From: Stenopsyche tienmushanensis
Taxonomy: Eukaryota > Arthropoda > Insecta > Trichoptera > Stenopsychidae
Assembly (NCBI GenBank): GCA_008973525.1
Contig: WACJ01000125.1
Location: 2,046,001 to 2,110,000, forward strand
DNA: 64,000 bases
Direction of reading: 5' to 3'
A program made the position numbers and the translations under genes. The notes under the pieces were generated by a model that searched no databases, had not been told where the DNA came from, and was given only the letters and a program-made list of their open reading frames with translations. Shown in pieces: positions 12,255 through 23,380 of this stretch. Positions within the stretch are counted from its first letter, which is position 1. Each line of letters opens with the position of its first letter.

Positions 12255-14335
12255 GTAAGCCTCATTAAAAAGAAAAATTTTGGAGTAATATTAAACATGA
12301 ATGTGAATTTCCATCGGAATCTATCAGCCAATTTGAATCATAAAAAAAACATTTATACACATACCAATGGTTTATACATAAGGTTATCCGGATTAAAATA
12401 TGATTTGCAATGGGATGACTACATTTTTGTAGGGGTGTGAAAAAAAATTGCAATAGAATTTAAGAAAAACCTAATATAAAACGAAGTAGTCTAAACTCTG
12501 CGCAAATTTAAATACAAAATTGATATATTTATAAAAAAAAATTATTTGATTATTCAGTGAAAACATATGTGGGTACTTATGGGAGCTGTGTAATTTAAAT
12601 CGACCAAATGATATAAAAGTGTACATAGGAAATACAGACAGACATACATCAAACCTATCTGACCCCATTATTTTTTTTCCTTGAATGACCTTGAATATTT
12701 CCAGTAAAAAATAATAATTTTTGAATATTATTTAATACAGTAAGAATTCCACTTTGTTATACTTTAAAACACAATTTAAAAAAAATGGATTTTGATCACT
12801 CAAATAAGATATCCCTCGTCATCAGAATCTTGCAGCTGCGGTCTTTGATCTTTCTAATAAATCGCAAATAAGAATTATAATGCAGATTGGAAATTTTATG
12901 TCATTATCCCTAATAGCATTCCGCTTTCTGGGCATTCTCTGATCCGATAGTGAACAGACCCGCGAGAACCGTCTAAATTAAAATGATTGCTTGGGTGTAT
13001 TATGTAACAGTTTTATTTGTAATCCATCGGCACTGGACAGATACATAGGAAAAGACTCTTGAATAAAAAGGGGTTTGAAAATGAAGCTCTAAATATTCCA
13101 TTTAAAAGGCTGTATTTGAGTTTCTGGAGGGTCATTCAGTTTTTATTTTGTACTTATATTTATGTGAATGTACGCCTTATTTAAATCGATTATATCTACT
13201 TGGAAGTTATTTATATTTTCTGAATGAAACAAACATTTTTGATATAAAATAGACCAACCACCAAGCGACAAAATAATACAAAAGTATCATTTCGGCAAGA
13301 CACTTAAATTGTACACAATTAGGTTTCCTTGACTCGAGAGAACTCTCTTATAATCCCTCATGTAAATTACGCCCTGACTAATTTCCTCGAGGATTAAGGT
13401 GAACATAAGAGCAAACACTGAATCCTAACGTCAACAATTGCTTCACTCCAGTTCCTCTCCAATGCAGAGATGTCCTCAAAGCGCCCCATCCCCATCGACC
13501 ACCCCAAAGCCGCCCGAACTAAGCGCTATTTTTACATTGAAAAATTAGCAGTTGTCAATGAGAAGTATTGATTCAACTTTAATGACGCTACGACAGGCAT
13601 TAATAATGGCTAAATGATGGTCGGCATGGCCGATCCAGCGTATTTATTCAGCGATTAAATTAAAACGATTCCGGTTTTCAGACAGTGGATTATGTATTAC
13701 CCTTTCGTCGATAATGTCCCTTAATTTATACTGAGAAAGATAAATCGACCGGATGGAAAATTAAGACATTACGCGTTTAATCATCCATGTAAAGAAGATT
13801 GCGTTTACAATCATGGTCTCCCCTAATTTTTCCTTCGGTAACCCTCTTATTTAACCCTCGAGAGGGGTGATTTTTTGCTCTATTGAAAATGTTCCCTACT
13901 TTTTTATTACAGTAGTTCAAAGTTTCAATAGCCCTCTGCGGCATTGTATATGAACCTACAAGCACTAGAATGATACAAGAAAGTATACCAATATACGACG
14001 TAAAAGTCGGGTCGCGGACTTTGTAATATTGACTATATCAATATGTACGAAAACTTTTCAGCTTCGAAAAAATACAATATCGAAATTTTTGAAGCGAACC
14101 CATTTAAAATCGTGCAAATTCAAAGGTTTTTCAATTTAAAATAAAAATCAAAATTGACATAAATATAAATAATACTATTTTTCAATTGATTAGTGCAAAA
14201 ATCTTGAGGTTATTTAAAAATGGTAGCCTATAATATTTAATTTATCCGAAAACCAAACGTGTTTTTTATTGTATACTAAAATCAGAATATTGTCTGTGTT
14301 TCCATGAGAACGTTGAGAAAATTATTATTTATTAT
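12255..14335. other. gene-less stretch
   Basis: AT-rich DNA with no recognised gene or repeat. The stretch at 13440-13700 is somewhat richer in GC but has no convincing open frame. Confidence 0.4.
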
Positions 14336-14339
14336 TGAT

Positions 14340-14545
14340 ATTGATTTTTATTTATAATTTATTATTGATATTTTTTATATGGCATTCAATAATCCTTTTA
14401 TAGGGCCATTGCCAACCATTCATTTTAACATGGTTTTTCATGGCGTATATATATTTTTAAAAATGTGATCACCAACCCCACCTTCTATAGATTTGAACCC
14501 AAGATGATTGAGTTACGAGTCCAACCACTAAGTCGCAAGACTACT
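14340..14545 (-). repeat. tRNA-derived SINE, copy 1
   Basis: On the - strand a tRNA-like head (about 14545-14483) contains CGTAACTCAATCATCTTGGG and a B-box-like GGTTCAAATC. It is followed by a body with ACCATG and GGTTGGCAAT. The same head and body occur on the + strand at 21179-21350, and a short head fragment at 24912-24945 (-). The internal A and B boxes mark a polymerase III-transcribed retroposon. Confidence 0.65.
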
Positions 14546-14639
14546 AATAGGAATCTGATATAAGAAAACGAAATTATTACCTTATTTAAATCTATATTTA
14601 ACTATGACTTTTATTGATTGAAAGAAACTAAAGTATCGA

Positions 14640-15260
14640 AAGGACACCACAAAGGTGGGTGTTAGACTTCACGATGTTGGGGGGGGGGGGGGATCCTACG
14701 CCCGTGGGCAACGGTTTGCTCATCAAATGCTGCTGGGATAGCCCAGCTAACATAAGTTGGGTACGCAGGTCACCCTGTGCTGCTTACCCGTAAATGGGTG
14801 GGTGTAAATGGGTGATTACAGAAGTTGGTGAAGTCTGTGTCAAAGGCATCACCACTATCCTCAACAGCCTAGTGCATACAGGCTGCTTGAATGACGACTC
14901 GTCTCTAGGCGGTGGCTATGTACTAGAAATGATCGAACCAATATTAGTACCATAGAGAATGGGTAGCTCCTGCAGTCCAGCATCTGCATCCTTCAAGCTG
15001 AGGTTGGACTTGTGGTGTCCGACGTACCTTTGGGTGCATGTTGTCTGAAGCTGATCTTCCTGCCGAAACCTCACCTCCTCTGGTAAAAGGGTTGGGCGCC
15101 TGGACGCTCTGCGTGTAGCATTTATCGTGGGGTTAAAGATCATTGGAAGAACCTCTCTGTGTGATTAGTCCGGGATAACCCGAAATAGACCATGCAGGAG
15201 CGTCGGCAATAGGGTCGTTATTACAGACCATCCAAGTCTGATAGTCGCTGTCTGTTGTCT
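14640..15260. other. unexplained GC-rich block with G14 run
   Basis: A block clearly richer in GC than its surroundings begins soon after a run of 14 G (about 14679-14692). It contains a short direct repeat of GTAAATGGGTG near 14800 and a 75-codon open frame on the - strand (14916-15143) that matches nothing I recognise. Possible origins are the 5' untranslated part of a non-LTR retrotransposon or transferred DNA. Neither can be shown here. Confidence 0.35.
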
Positions 15261-16762
15261 GTCATCTATCCATATTATTTACTGGATATCGCACCCTCTT
15301 ATTTACTACTTTATCATATGTTCTAGTCCTCAAAAGACGCATTCAATACGATCGAAAAAGTGTTGAAAATTATATACTATTTTGGATACGGGAGCAGCTT
15401 TTTCGTCCTCTTTAATTGATTGCTGCTAGATAATCTTCACAATCTGCTATTGTAGTTGTATGCATGCAAAATGCGACTTTAAAATAGATTGTTTCCAGGA
15501 CGCAAGCAGTTTGCAGAATAAATCATTTCAAATTTTGACAACCCTTTCCTAAAAACGGCGCATCGTCCCTAATAGGCTAATGAGTAATTACATCTACATG
15601 CATTAAATATCGGTTATAATTTATCAAATACGGATGCCACTATAAAACAATGCTTATTGTGCATTTACCAGTGAACCGTTTGATTAATTAGCCACGAGAG
15701 TAGCTAACATAGCTCACTTTGTGCACCACCGCCACTGAACCTCTACGGGAAACTACGTTGCACATAGATCACATTGTGATATTGATTTTATTTATTTTTT
15801 TAAAAGCCATACATTGTATATTTTTATATATTGTGCCAAATATTTGAGCTGGGAAAATTCCAACATTGAAAAATAAATTATAACGATATATGGATCTAAT
15901 TGCCTTAAAAACAACTGAGTAAAATATGCATTATTCAATATTACATTTTTGGGTATTCATTTTAATTATTCAGGCAATTCTTAAAGAAATGTAAGCTCTT
16001 AGATTGCTATGGATCCAAATAAGCGCTTAATGCATTTGAAAGCTCCAGAGGCCACGAAAGCTTTGTGTACGGTCTACCAAATAATTTATTCAGTGCGAAA
16101 TCAGATATTTCGCTTGCATGGAAGTATTTGGATCGTCGTTTTTTTATATCTTTATTACGGATACCAAATTACGGACTAGCAAAAGCCGGAGTATAAAAGA
16201 AAAGGACGAAAGCGTCCAGGGAAGTGTCAAGTCGAGGACGTCACGTATAGGAATGCAATAAAATTAGAGGTTCTGGCACCGCCAGATTTATGATATAAAA
16301 TAGGATGTATTTATCCGGAATTGAATGATAGCATGGGACCAATTTATCACCATCATAAAACGTTTACTCCAAAAAATCCATCAACCGCATTGACATTTCT
16401 TTGACAACGTCTGATAGAAGTTTCACGGCGAACAGACGCGTCCGGCCTCTGCCTAATATGACTCGCATGTCGTAAGGAATTTCTCGAAAGTTACAGTATT
16501 ATATTTTCCAATAAAATATAATTGGAATTTGTCTCAATATTACATAAATACGAACTCAAAATATGACATAAACGGATAGATTTATTTTTTCCAAAATCAA
16601 ACCAATAATAATTTCAGTATATAGATCACAAGTCTGAAAGCTTTTAATGAGATATTAACTAGCTCGAATATTGAATCGAATTTATCCGAAAAATAATGTA
16701 GTATAGTGGGTTATATTTTGGACGCAATGCGCATGTGTAGCATAATTCAACCTGTCATCACT
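15261..16762. other. gene-less stretch
   Basis: No recognised gene or element. A fragment of the TATATTACACAAACACAACT repeat follows at 16763-16810. Confidence 0.4.
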
Positions 16763-16810
16763 TTTTATATATTACACAAACACAACTTCATCTCTTAGCT
16801 AATAATTTCC
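16763..16810 (+). repeat. short dispersed repeat (ACACAAACACAACTTCAT)
   Basis: This segment repeats the one at 7152-7200 almost exactly and recurs inverted at 40868-40915. All three carry a TTAGCTAA or GTTAGCTA motif next to it. Element type unknown. Confidence 0.5.
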
Positions 16811-16904
16811 CTTAACAAATGGAAATAAAGTTATGAATAAAATTGAATTTGAATTCAATTTCTATCAAAGGAATACAAAGGGGGTTTTGCATAAGAATCA
16901 ACAA

Positions 16905-17165
16905 ATCAGTTTGGCAGGGTTAGGGTTTAGAAAATACTTTTTTCGCTTAAAATTTTCATGTTAAATTTATTTACGAAATTTGTTCAAATTGGTCACCTCT
17001 GCTTTGTATGCATACACGACACTTTTCTTTATTTCAACAGTAGTTGTCTGAAGTACGATTGCATAATCTTCAGATCTGACACCACTGAATTTTATTGCCT
17101 GGGGATATTCCGTGGCTCACACTGTCCCCAGATCTGACACCACCGTATGTCTTTGTCTAATATCG
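16905..17165 (+). repeat. dispersed repeat with two CAGATCTGACACC units
   Basis: The first part (from GGCAGGGTTAGGG near 16913 to AGTAGTTGTCTGAAGT near 17040-17055) is the inverse of 41840-41990. It is followed by two tandem units containing CAGATCTGACACC (17071 and 17129, period 58). The same unit is repeated three times at 41577-41757. Both loci therefore belong to one repeat family, but the tandem part is in the opposite relative orientation. Confidence 0.6.
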
Positions 17166-19680
17166 TGAAATTTTTAAAAAAAATATAATCTTACAGGTGA
17201 TATCATTTTGTCTCCTGAAATTATTGTGAAGTATGTTTGGACACATTTTGAAAATTATATCATCGAATTTATGAATTTAAAGCTAGAATTTATGATAAAT
17301 GCATACCTCTTCAATACTACAGATGGCTTAATGATTTATCTCAAATTCCAGAGATGACCTAAATTCCATCAACTAAGTTTTTAGCCATGGAGGAAATCGT
17401 CGTATACGACCATAAAAATGCTTTATTTGTCAAAGAAATATGTTGCGGAAATTAAATTGAATCCGGATTGAACTAAATGAGCGCCCCTTGTGTTTAACTA
17501 CCTGTAGGCCTCCACTGACGGGAAAAGAAAGGCGTCCATACTAGCAGTGTTAAAGTAGCTATAAAGTCGAACGTGACCAGAGAGCAAATTGGGAAGAAAC
17601 GGCAACACATCCACTCGGAAGAGAGACTTAAAATGGTTAGTAAGAAACAAAGAACAAGAGGGCCCGACAAACTGAAAGGGGGAGAAAACGTACTGAAAAC
17701 AAAGAGGTTACCCAAATGCGCGGCCGAAGATCGGAAATGGGCATACACATCGATTCCAGGGGCGTAGCTACAAGGGCCACTTCCGGTGCCGTGCTGCGAC
17801 TTAAGCATGCCATCAATAAACCATCCCATTGATTACCAACAGCTTATCATTCCCATCATCTAAATTGGGAGGCCACCTTCAAAGGGAGGACGTCTTCGTT
17901 TGTGGGCGCTGCAAATCACCAAGGATGCTCTTTGACACTCAATTTTGCGCCCACACAATTCCAAGCGGGGCTTGTGCTTAATGACTTTCGAAAAAATGGC
18001 ATCCATCAATTCTATTTGCACATTTGGCACGTATGGACTCACAAGGGACAGATTATATAGACAATCAACACCCCAAAAATATTCTTATGTAGCTGAATTA
18101 TATGATCCTTAAATTGGATAATAATGTGAATTGAATGAAGACCATATAGACTGGACTTATAAGCCCTGACCTACACGACGATCCAACCCAAATCATTTTA
18201 ACCCTCTGGATGCTAAGCAACGCTATATCTTCGATTACTAAAATAAAAAAGAGTACAAATAATTCATTCATTAATTAATTATCATGCTAATTAATTAATA
18301 TCGTAAATCTGAATAATCCAGATTTAGCATGATTTCCTGGAAATTAAAAAGTAAATACTAATAAAATATGATCATTTCTTACCTTAAATTTCTATTCAAA
18401 TAATCCTTATCACATGAAAGTTCTTACATTATTAAAAACTCCCATGGAAAATGGCATATTAACCTTTTATAAAAAAATATTGATATCTCATAAATATAAT
18501 CCCTTTTAAGGATCATAGCATGAATACAAAAAAATTGTGAGCAACAATTGTTTCCGCTGTATTATATATGCGGCATGTCACGTACCTTCACGGCATGTTC
18601 ACAACTCTACTATTATCGATTTAAAATTACATTAATGATTACAGATCATACACGCAATTTTCAAATAGATATTAATTTATACATAAAGTCAATCCTGGAT
18701 TTCAACACTTCTGAAATAAAGCCTCCTGTCCATATCGACTAGTTTGGTATGTTAGACTAAAACTTGGGTGCCGTTGATTTGATTGCAGAATGGAGGCGTT
18801 CTAGGGGGGCTGAAGGAAAAAGGCCGCGTATACATAAAGGTCGTTTGTATCTAGCCGGTGCTTTTTTCCGACTAAAACCGGGAGCCGATTCTCCTCCGAC
18901 TCCTGAAGGAGCTTTATCTCTTTAGTTTGTTCCCGGACACGTTTGTAGGCCTTAAATTGTATTAGGAACAAATTATCTCATGTTGCCATTGTTTCGCCAA
19001 TCTTTCACTACTTTTCTTCCCTAGCAGCGTACGCCAATGGATGCGCTCACTCTCCTTTTCGGCAAACATTTCTTGAATATCAATACGTATAATGCCTAGC
19101 TTCCGGTTACAGTGATATCGCCTTTCGTTTGTTATTTCCGGTAATAGAGTATTGGGTTCGTGAAAAAATTGAGAGCTCTTTAAATTTGCTCACCTTTTAA
19201 AGCTATTGTGTAGGACGCGTAAAAAAAATTCGATACACTATGCATACAAATGGCCTTTGTTGTGTACAAACGCCGAAACGTTCTTGGGTTTTCACACATT
19301 GCCTTAAAAATAGTACAAAGTCACAGGGGCTGTTTTTCAGGACTCCCTTTGATGAAAATCGAACGTAGTTTTACGAGAATGATAATCCAATCTGCTTTAA
19401 TTTTCGAAAATGATATAAGCCATACAGAACAAATTTAAATGCTTCACAATGTAAATTTAAAATTAAGCAATCTTCATTACTAGGCTGGGAGACTATCACG
19501 CGATAGGAATGGAATTTATTTGCTTTTTTTACTAAAATATAAGCTCTGTTTGTGTAATATATAATAAAATAGGACCAGGACTGTATATTGGAGACTGCTT
19601 TCAAAAATACCACACAATGGATAAATATAAAATATAATGTTTAAATAAAAACATGTTATTAAACACATCATTGTCTAAAC
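17166..19680. other. gene-less stretch with a moderately GC-rich block
   Basis: At 17490-18050 GC content rises and overlapping open frames occur on both strands (17494-17829 -, 17573-17767 +, 17860-18042 -). None has a recognisable domain, and they overlap each other, so I call no gene. The remainder is AT-rich. Confidence 0.4.
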
Positions 19681-19681
19681 C

Positions 19682-19850
19682 AGCGGTCCTTAATCATATG
19701 TAGTCTGTGAACCCCTTCTTGAGCAAAATTTCTTTCGCGGACCCCTTCAATTTTTTTTTGGCGTATCCTTTCCCAACCCTTCTAACTTAATTTTTAAAAC
19801 AAACAAGGTGGAGGTAATAAATGAATGTCTAAGAATTTAACTTTGATCCA
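19682..19850 (+). mobile_element. hAT-type terminal fragment
   Basis: CCAGCGGTCCTTAATC followed by TGTGAACCCC and GCGGACCCC is the pattern of hAT (Charlie/MER-like) 5' ends. No second terminus was identified. Non-coding remnant. Confidence 0.45.
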
Positions 19851-19966
19851 CATTTTTTCATTGAAGAATTTATGCATCGTCTGCATAAAAGCTAGATCTT
19901 TCAGTAAAAACATATGAAAACACAGCGTTTTCAGATTCAAATATGAATTGAAATGTGATGGGTTGA

Positions 19967-20078
19967 GGGTGAGTCAATAGTATTTGTAATTAAAAGTCAC
20001 AGATTGGAAGCGAGATTACGCTGCACTGGTGTCAGAAGTGATATCTATTACTTCTGGGGATCTGTAGGTAGTCCCGTG
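19967..20078 (+). repeat. left copy of a 110-bp segment with PBS-like motif
   Basis: About 110 bp (from GAGGGTGAGTCAATAG to GGTAGTCCCGTG) recur at 21076-21190 at roughly 90% identity, so they flank the hAT element directly. The segment contains CTGGTGTCAGAAGTG, the same string found at the LTR/primer-binding-site junction of the 52631-55641 retrotransposon. It stops where a tRNA-derived SINE head would begin. Confidence 0.6.
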
Positions 20079-21075
20079 TAGGGAATCCAATCCCGAGCCA
20101 AAATTTCGATCCCGGGATTTCGGGATTCCATTAGACGATCCCGGGACCAGTCCCGGGATCCCGAGATTGGGATTTTCAATATTTTAAGAAATTACCTTGA
20201 TGAATTTGATCAAAAATTACTAATCAGTCCATTTGTTCAATATAAAAAATCACTTGAAGGCCAAAAAATTTTATTTATTTATGAAAAGATAAAAATACAA
20301 TTCAAAAATAGATAAATAAAACACTAAAATATTCAAATATTATTTTGAAAATATGCCCGAAGTAACATTAACATTAAACATTAGTATTTCGTCATTTAGT
20401 CTGGATCTGATTTTGGAAGTCAGGCAACTTGCTGATGAAAATGCACGCTCAGCTTCCACACTCGTTGGAGGTATCGTCATTAGATATTTAAATACTAGTT
20501 CGAATTGATGACCGCGTGAGCCCTCATTTTCGTATAACACCATCAATGTGACTGATAAAATTCCTTTCTGCTGAGACACGGACTAAAACTCACAAAATTC
20601 CCGATTTCCCGACAAATTATTTATTTCCGTCGCTGCAGATAAATATCTATATACTATAATACTTTGATGTGATTCGTAATTATATTACGGAGGAATACAA
20701 AAATTCTGAACCCCGTATCTACTATATTTCATATCGATATTCCCATTATTAGAGTCGAGGTGTAGTAAATACATCACCGGTAGGGAAAGTTTACAATAAC
20801 AATTTGAAAAAAATACATGTACGCTATATATGTATACATAGATTAGACAGTCACTAGGCGTTGCCTAAGTTCGCTAATTAGTAATTATGCCACTGTTTCC
20901 AAGAAGTCCAGATTTCGTCGGGAATGTCTCGATTTAGTAGCCTTCATCGTGTTGGTGAGGTGTACGATTTCTGTTAGATAAAAATTTCAATCCTGAATTT
21001 TTCGGGATTACGTTTACTAATCCCGGGATTCTTAAGTACCTAAAACTGTCCGGGATCCCGGGATTGGATTCCCTA
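20079..21075 (-). mobile_element. hAT-like element, copy 1
   Basis: A 997-bp element has inverted ends TAGGGAATCCAATCCCG and CGGGATTGGATTCCCTA. Subterminal regions carry many repeats of the CCCGGGATT type, probably transposase binding sites. The interior keeps only the C-terminal dimerisation region of a hAT transposase on the - strand. Related copies lie at 38781-39425 and 49279-50100. The flanks do not show an 8-bp duplication here: the left flank reads GTCCCGTG and the right GAGGTGAG. Confidence 0.8.
20340..20579 (-). pseudogene. hAT transposase C-terminal (dimerisation) fragment
   Basis: The frame reads YLMTIPPTSVEAERAFSSAS and CLTSKIRSRLNDE, the signature of the hAT family C-terminal dimerisation domain. 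Only about 79 of the usual 500-700 residues remain; the zinc-finger and catalytic RNase H-like parts are missing. The fragment is a passenger in a non-autonomous element. The 49424-49615 copy keeps the same stretch with few changes. Confidence 0.85.
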
Positions 21076-21178
21076 GAGGTGAGTCAATAGTATGTTGTAA
21101 TCAAAAGTCTTAGATTGGAAGCGAGCTTATGCTACACTGGTGTCAGAAGTGATATTTATTAGTTCTGGGGATCTGTAG
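21076..21178 (+). repeat. right copy of the 110-bp segment with PBS-like motif
   Basis: Second copy of the segment at 19967-20078. It contains TACACTGGTGTCAGAAGTG (19 nt), identical to the LTR end plus primer-binding-site junction of the retrotransposon at 52631-55641 read on the - strand. It runs directly into a SINE head at 21179. Confidence 0.6.
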
Positions 21179-21350
21179 GTAGTCCTGTGGTTAAGCGACT
21201 GGATTCGTAACTCAATCATCTTGGGTTCGAATTCTACAGGAGGTTTGACTGACAAATACATTTTTAAAACATATATTCGCTACGAAAAAACCATGTAAAA
21301 ATGGTTGGCAATAATCCCATAAAAAGGCAGCCAGTATACAAAATATTTTT
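21179..21350 (+). repeat. tRNA-derived SINE, copy 2
   Basis: A tRNA-like head has an A box (TAGTCCTGTGG, 21180-21190) and a B box (GGTTCGAATTC, 21224-21234) at tRNA-like spacing, then a body containing ACCATG and GGTTGGCAATAATCCC. The - strand copy at 14340-14545 shares both head and body. Transcription by RNA polymerase III is expected from the boxes. Confidence 0.7.
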
Positions 21351-22178
21351 CTTATTAAATTAGAACAAATATGATAAATATTATATTACAATGAAGTGAT
21401 ATCAATCTTGAACCAAGGATTACAATATTTATGTATACAATGATTTATCGAAATATTAGATTTTTGGATGTATATCATAAGAACTTAAATATAGGCTAAA
21501 TGCGCCTGTTTGAAACGATTTTAGTATTATTTTGTATTAAATAAAAAATAAATACATTTTTGCACAAATATAAAAATCACGTTCTTTTCAAAACAATGCC
21601 AATTTGTCGAAGAAATGAAAAGATGACGTGAAGAAGTTAAATATTAGTTTGGACGGTTATAAGACGTGCGTGCTCCTCAAACATTAATTAAGGTCATATC
21701 GACACGTGCTTCTCCAGCGGAATCGAATCTTTGACGATTTCAACATTCCCTAAATTACATTTGTTAGGTGGTTATATATTATTTAAAGCGATAAAATGAA
21801 TTCTGCCACATTCCAAATGAGAACATTAAAAAACGAATCTTTATTTGGGAAAGTTCCTAGCTTATCAGCGCTGTGCAGTGTTTTCTTTTACTAGAATTAT
21901 ACATTAAGTTAAATTTTCAACGTATTTTTGAAGACAATATGCACAAACCCTTCTGTGAGCGAGCCGTTAATTTAGGATATAATCCCTTGGCAATGATAAT
22001 AACCTCTAGTTTTGACTGTGGAAACTCGTTGCGGGGGAGAAAAATGTAATCCGATACGAATTAACCACCCGGGGCATATTTAATGCATCCGAATTGAATC
22101 ACCATTTTGAAAATGGGCTTATTTCGTACAAACAAAATAATATTACTGCAACTAAAAATATTTATAAAACACTCGTTT
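21351..22178. other. gene-less stretch
   Basis: AT-rich DNA, with nothing recognised. Confidence 0.4.
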
Positions 22179-22179
22179 T

Positions 22180-22640
22180 TCAATGCCAGAGATGGTTTAA
22201 AAATTTAAAAGTGAAAATTTTAGCTTAGATAATAAGGATGTCGATATCTTGCGTGCTGAAATTGAATCAAATCCAATATAGACTATATGGGAATTAACAA
22301 ACAATCTTGAATACTGAAACTTCCTGAAAAGTATTCAAATACAAAAAAAATAGGAAAAACCATAAAACAGGGGGTGTGGATACCGCACGACATTACTGAT
22401 GAGATCAAGACAATACGCTAGTACATGTCATGATTCAATCGATTAAGAGAAGAAACAATCGTTTTAACACTATTTAGTGACTGGAGATGAAAATTGTGTA
22501 TTGTACGCATATCAAAAACGCAAAAGACACCAAGAAACCAACCCCTCGATCGGGTCCAACAGTAAAATTGCTCTATTAAATGTATAGTGGGACTCCAAAG
22601 GCATAATCTACCATGAATATTGTTCGAGATAACTTAATGT
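22180..22640 (+). pseudogene. decayed mariner transposase, family C
   Basis: Broken frames on the + strand show CQRWFKN (end of the helix-turn-helix region) near 22185, DVDILRAEIESNP near 22235, TGDEN with the first catalytic aspartate near 22480, then QKRKRH and WDSKGIIYHEY near 22590-22620. Order and spacing match mariner. Several stops and frameshifts interrupt it, and everything after the first aspartate block is missing, where family D begins. Inactive remnant. Confidence 0.65.
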
Positions 22641-22645
22641 AAATA

Positions 22646-23380
22646 TTAGGGTGTCCCATAAGTTTCTTTCGTTATCATATTAAGAAAAATATAAACAATA
22701 ATTTGTATTACATCAAAATTTATTGATTAATATATGATCCATTCTGTTCTATTACATTTCTCCATCTCTCCGAAAGCCTCATAATGCCTTCTTGCCAAAA
22801 TTCCCCAGATTTGTTGGCAAAATATTGATCAAGGTACATTTTTTGAATTAAATTTTTTACCACGTTAAGATTTTTTCAATTAAAGAAATAAATAATAATC
22901 TGAAGGGGCAATGTTCGGAGAGTATGGAGGATTAAGTAAAACATCCCAGTCAAATAATAATTTATTTCTGATTAGCAAGGACACATGAGGCCTGGCGTTA
23001 TCGTGATGAAAAACAATGCCTCGTCTGTTTACTAATTCTGGCCATTTTTTGGCAATTGCATCCTTAAGATTATCTAGTTGGAAACAAAATTTTGTTGAAT
23101 TTATCGTTTCACCTTGCTGATGAAGCTCATAATAAACTACCCCCTTCCAGTTCCACCAAATGCATAGCAATTTTTTTTTTATGAAGGCCAGGTTTAGCTA
23201 CAGTTAAAGCTTCTGTACCCTTGATCCAAGACCGTTTACGTTAGATATTCTTATAGAGTATCCAACTTTCATCTCCAGTGACAAGTCTCTTCAAAAAAGG
23301 TTGGCTATTATATCGTTGGAAAAGAAGATCGCATGTTGAAATACGCTGAAGTTTATTTGAGTCTGAATGGGAATAGATTG
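22646..23380 (-). mobile_element. mariner element, family D copy 1
   Basis: The left terminus TTAGGGTGTCCCATAAGTTT follows a TA (22644-22645). The same terminus occurs in the sarcoglycan intron at 48451. Inside, a mariner transposase can be read on the - strand. The opposite terminus was not found: recognisable coding sequence ends near 23375, so the 5' part is missing. Confidence 0.75.
22880..23370 (-). pseudogene. mariner transposase catalytic part, family D
   Basis: From about 23370 down: LQRISTCDLL, FLKRLVTGDESWILY (first aspartate), RKRSWIKGTEA, then WWNWKGVVYYELHQQGETIN, RRGIVFHHDNARPH (second aspartate) and NPPYSPNIAPSDYYLFL (third). An in-frame stop precedes RKRSW and a frameshift lies near 23175. 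I count 33 residues between the last two aspartates instead of 34, so one codon seems lost. The helix-turn-helix part is absent. Confidence 0.8.

Noticed and set aside
17494..18042. Open frames of 60-111 codons in a GC-rich patch
   Set aside because: Frames on both strands cover each other; the length is explained by fewer stop codons at higher GC.
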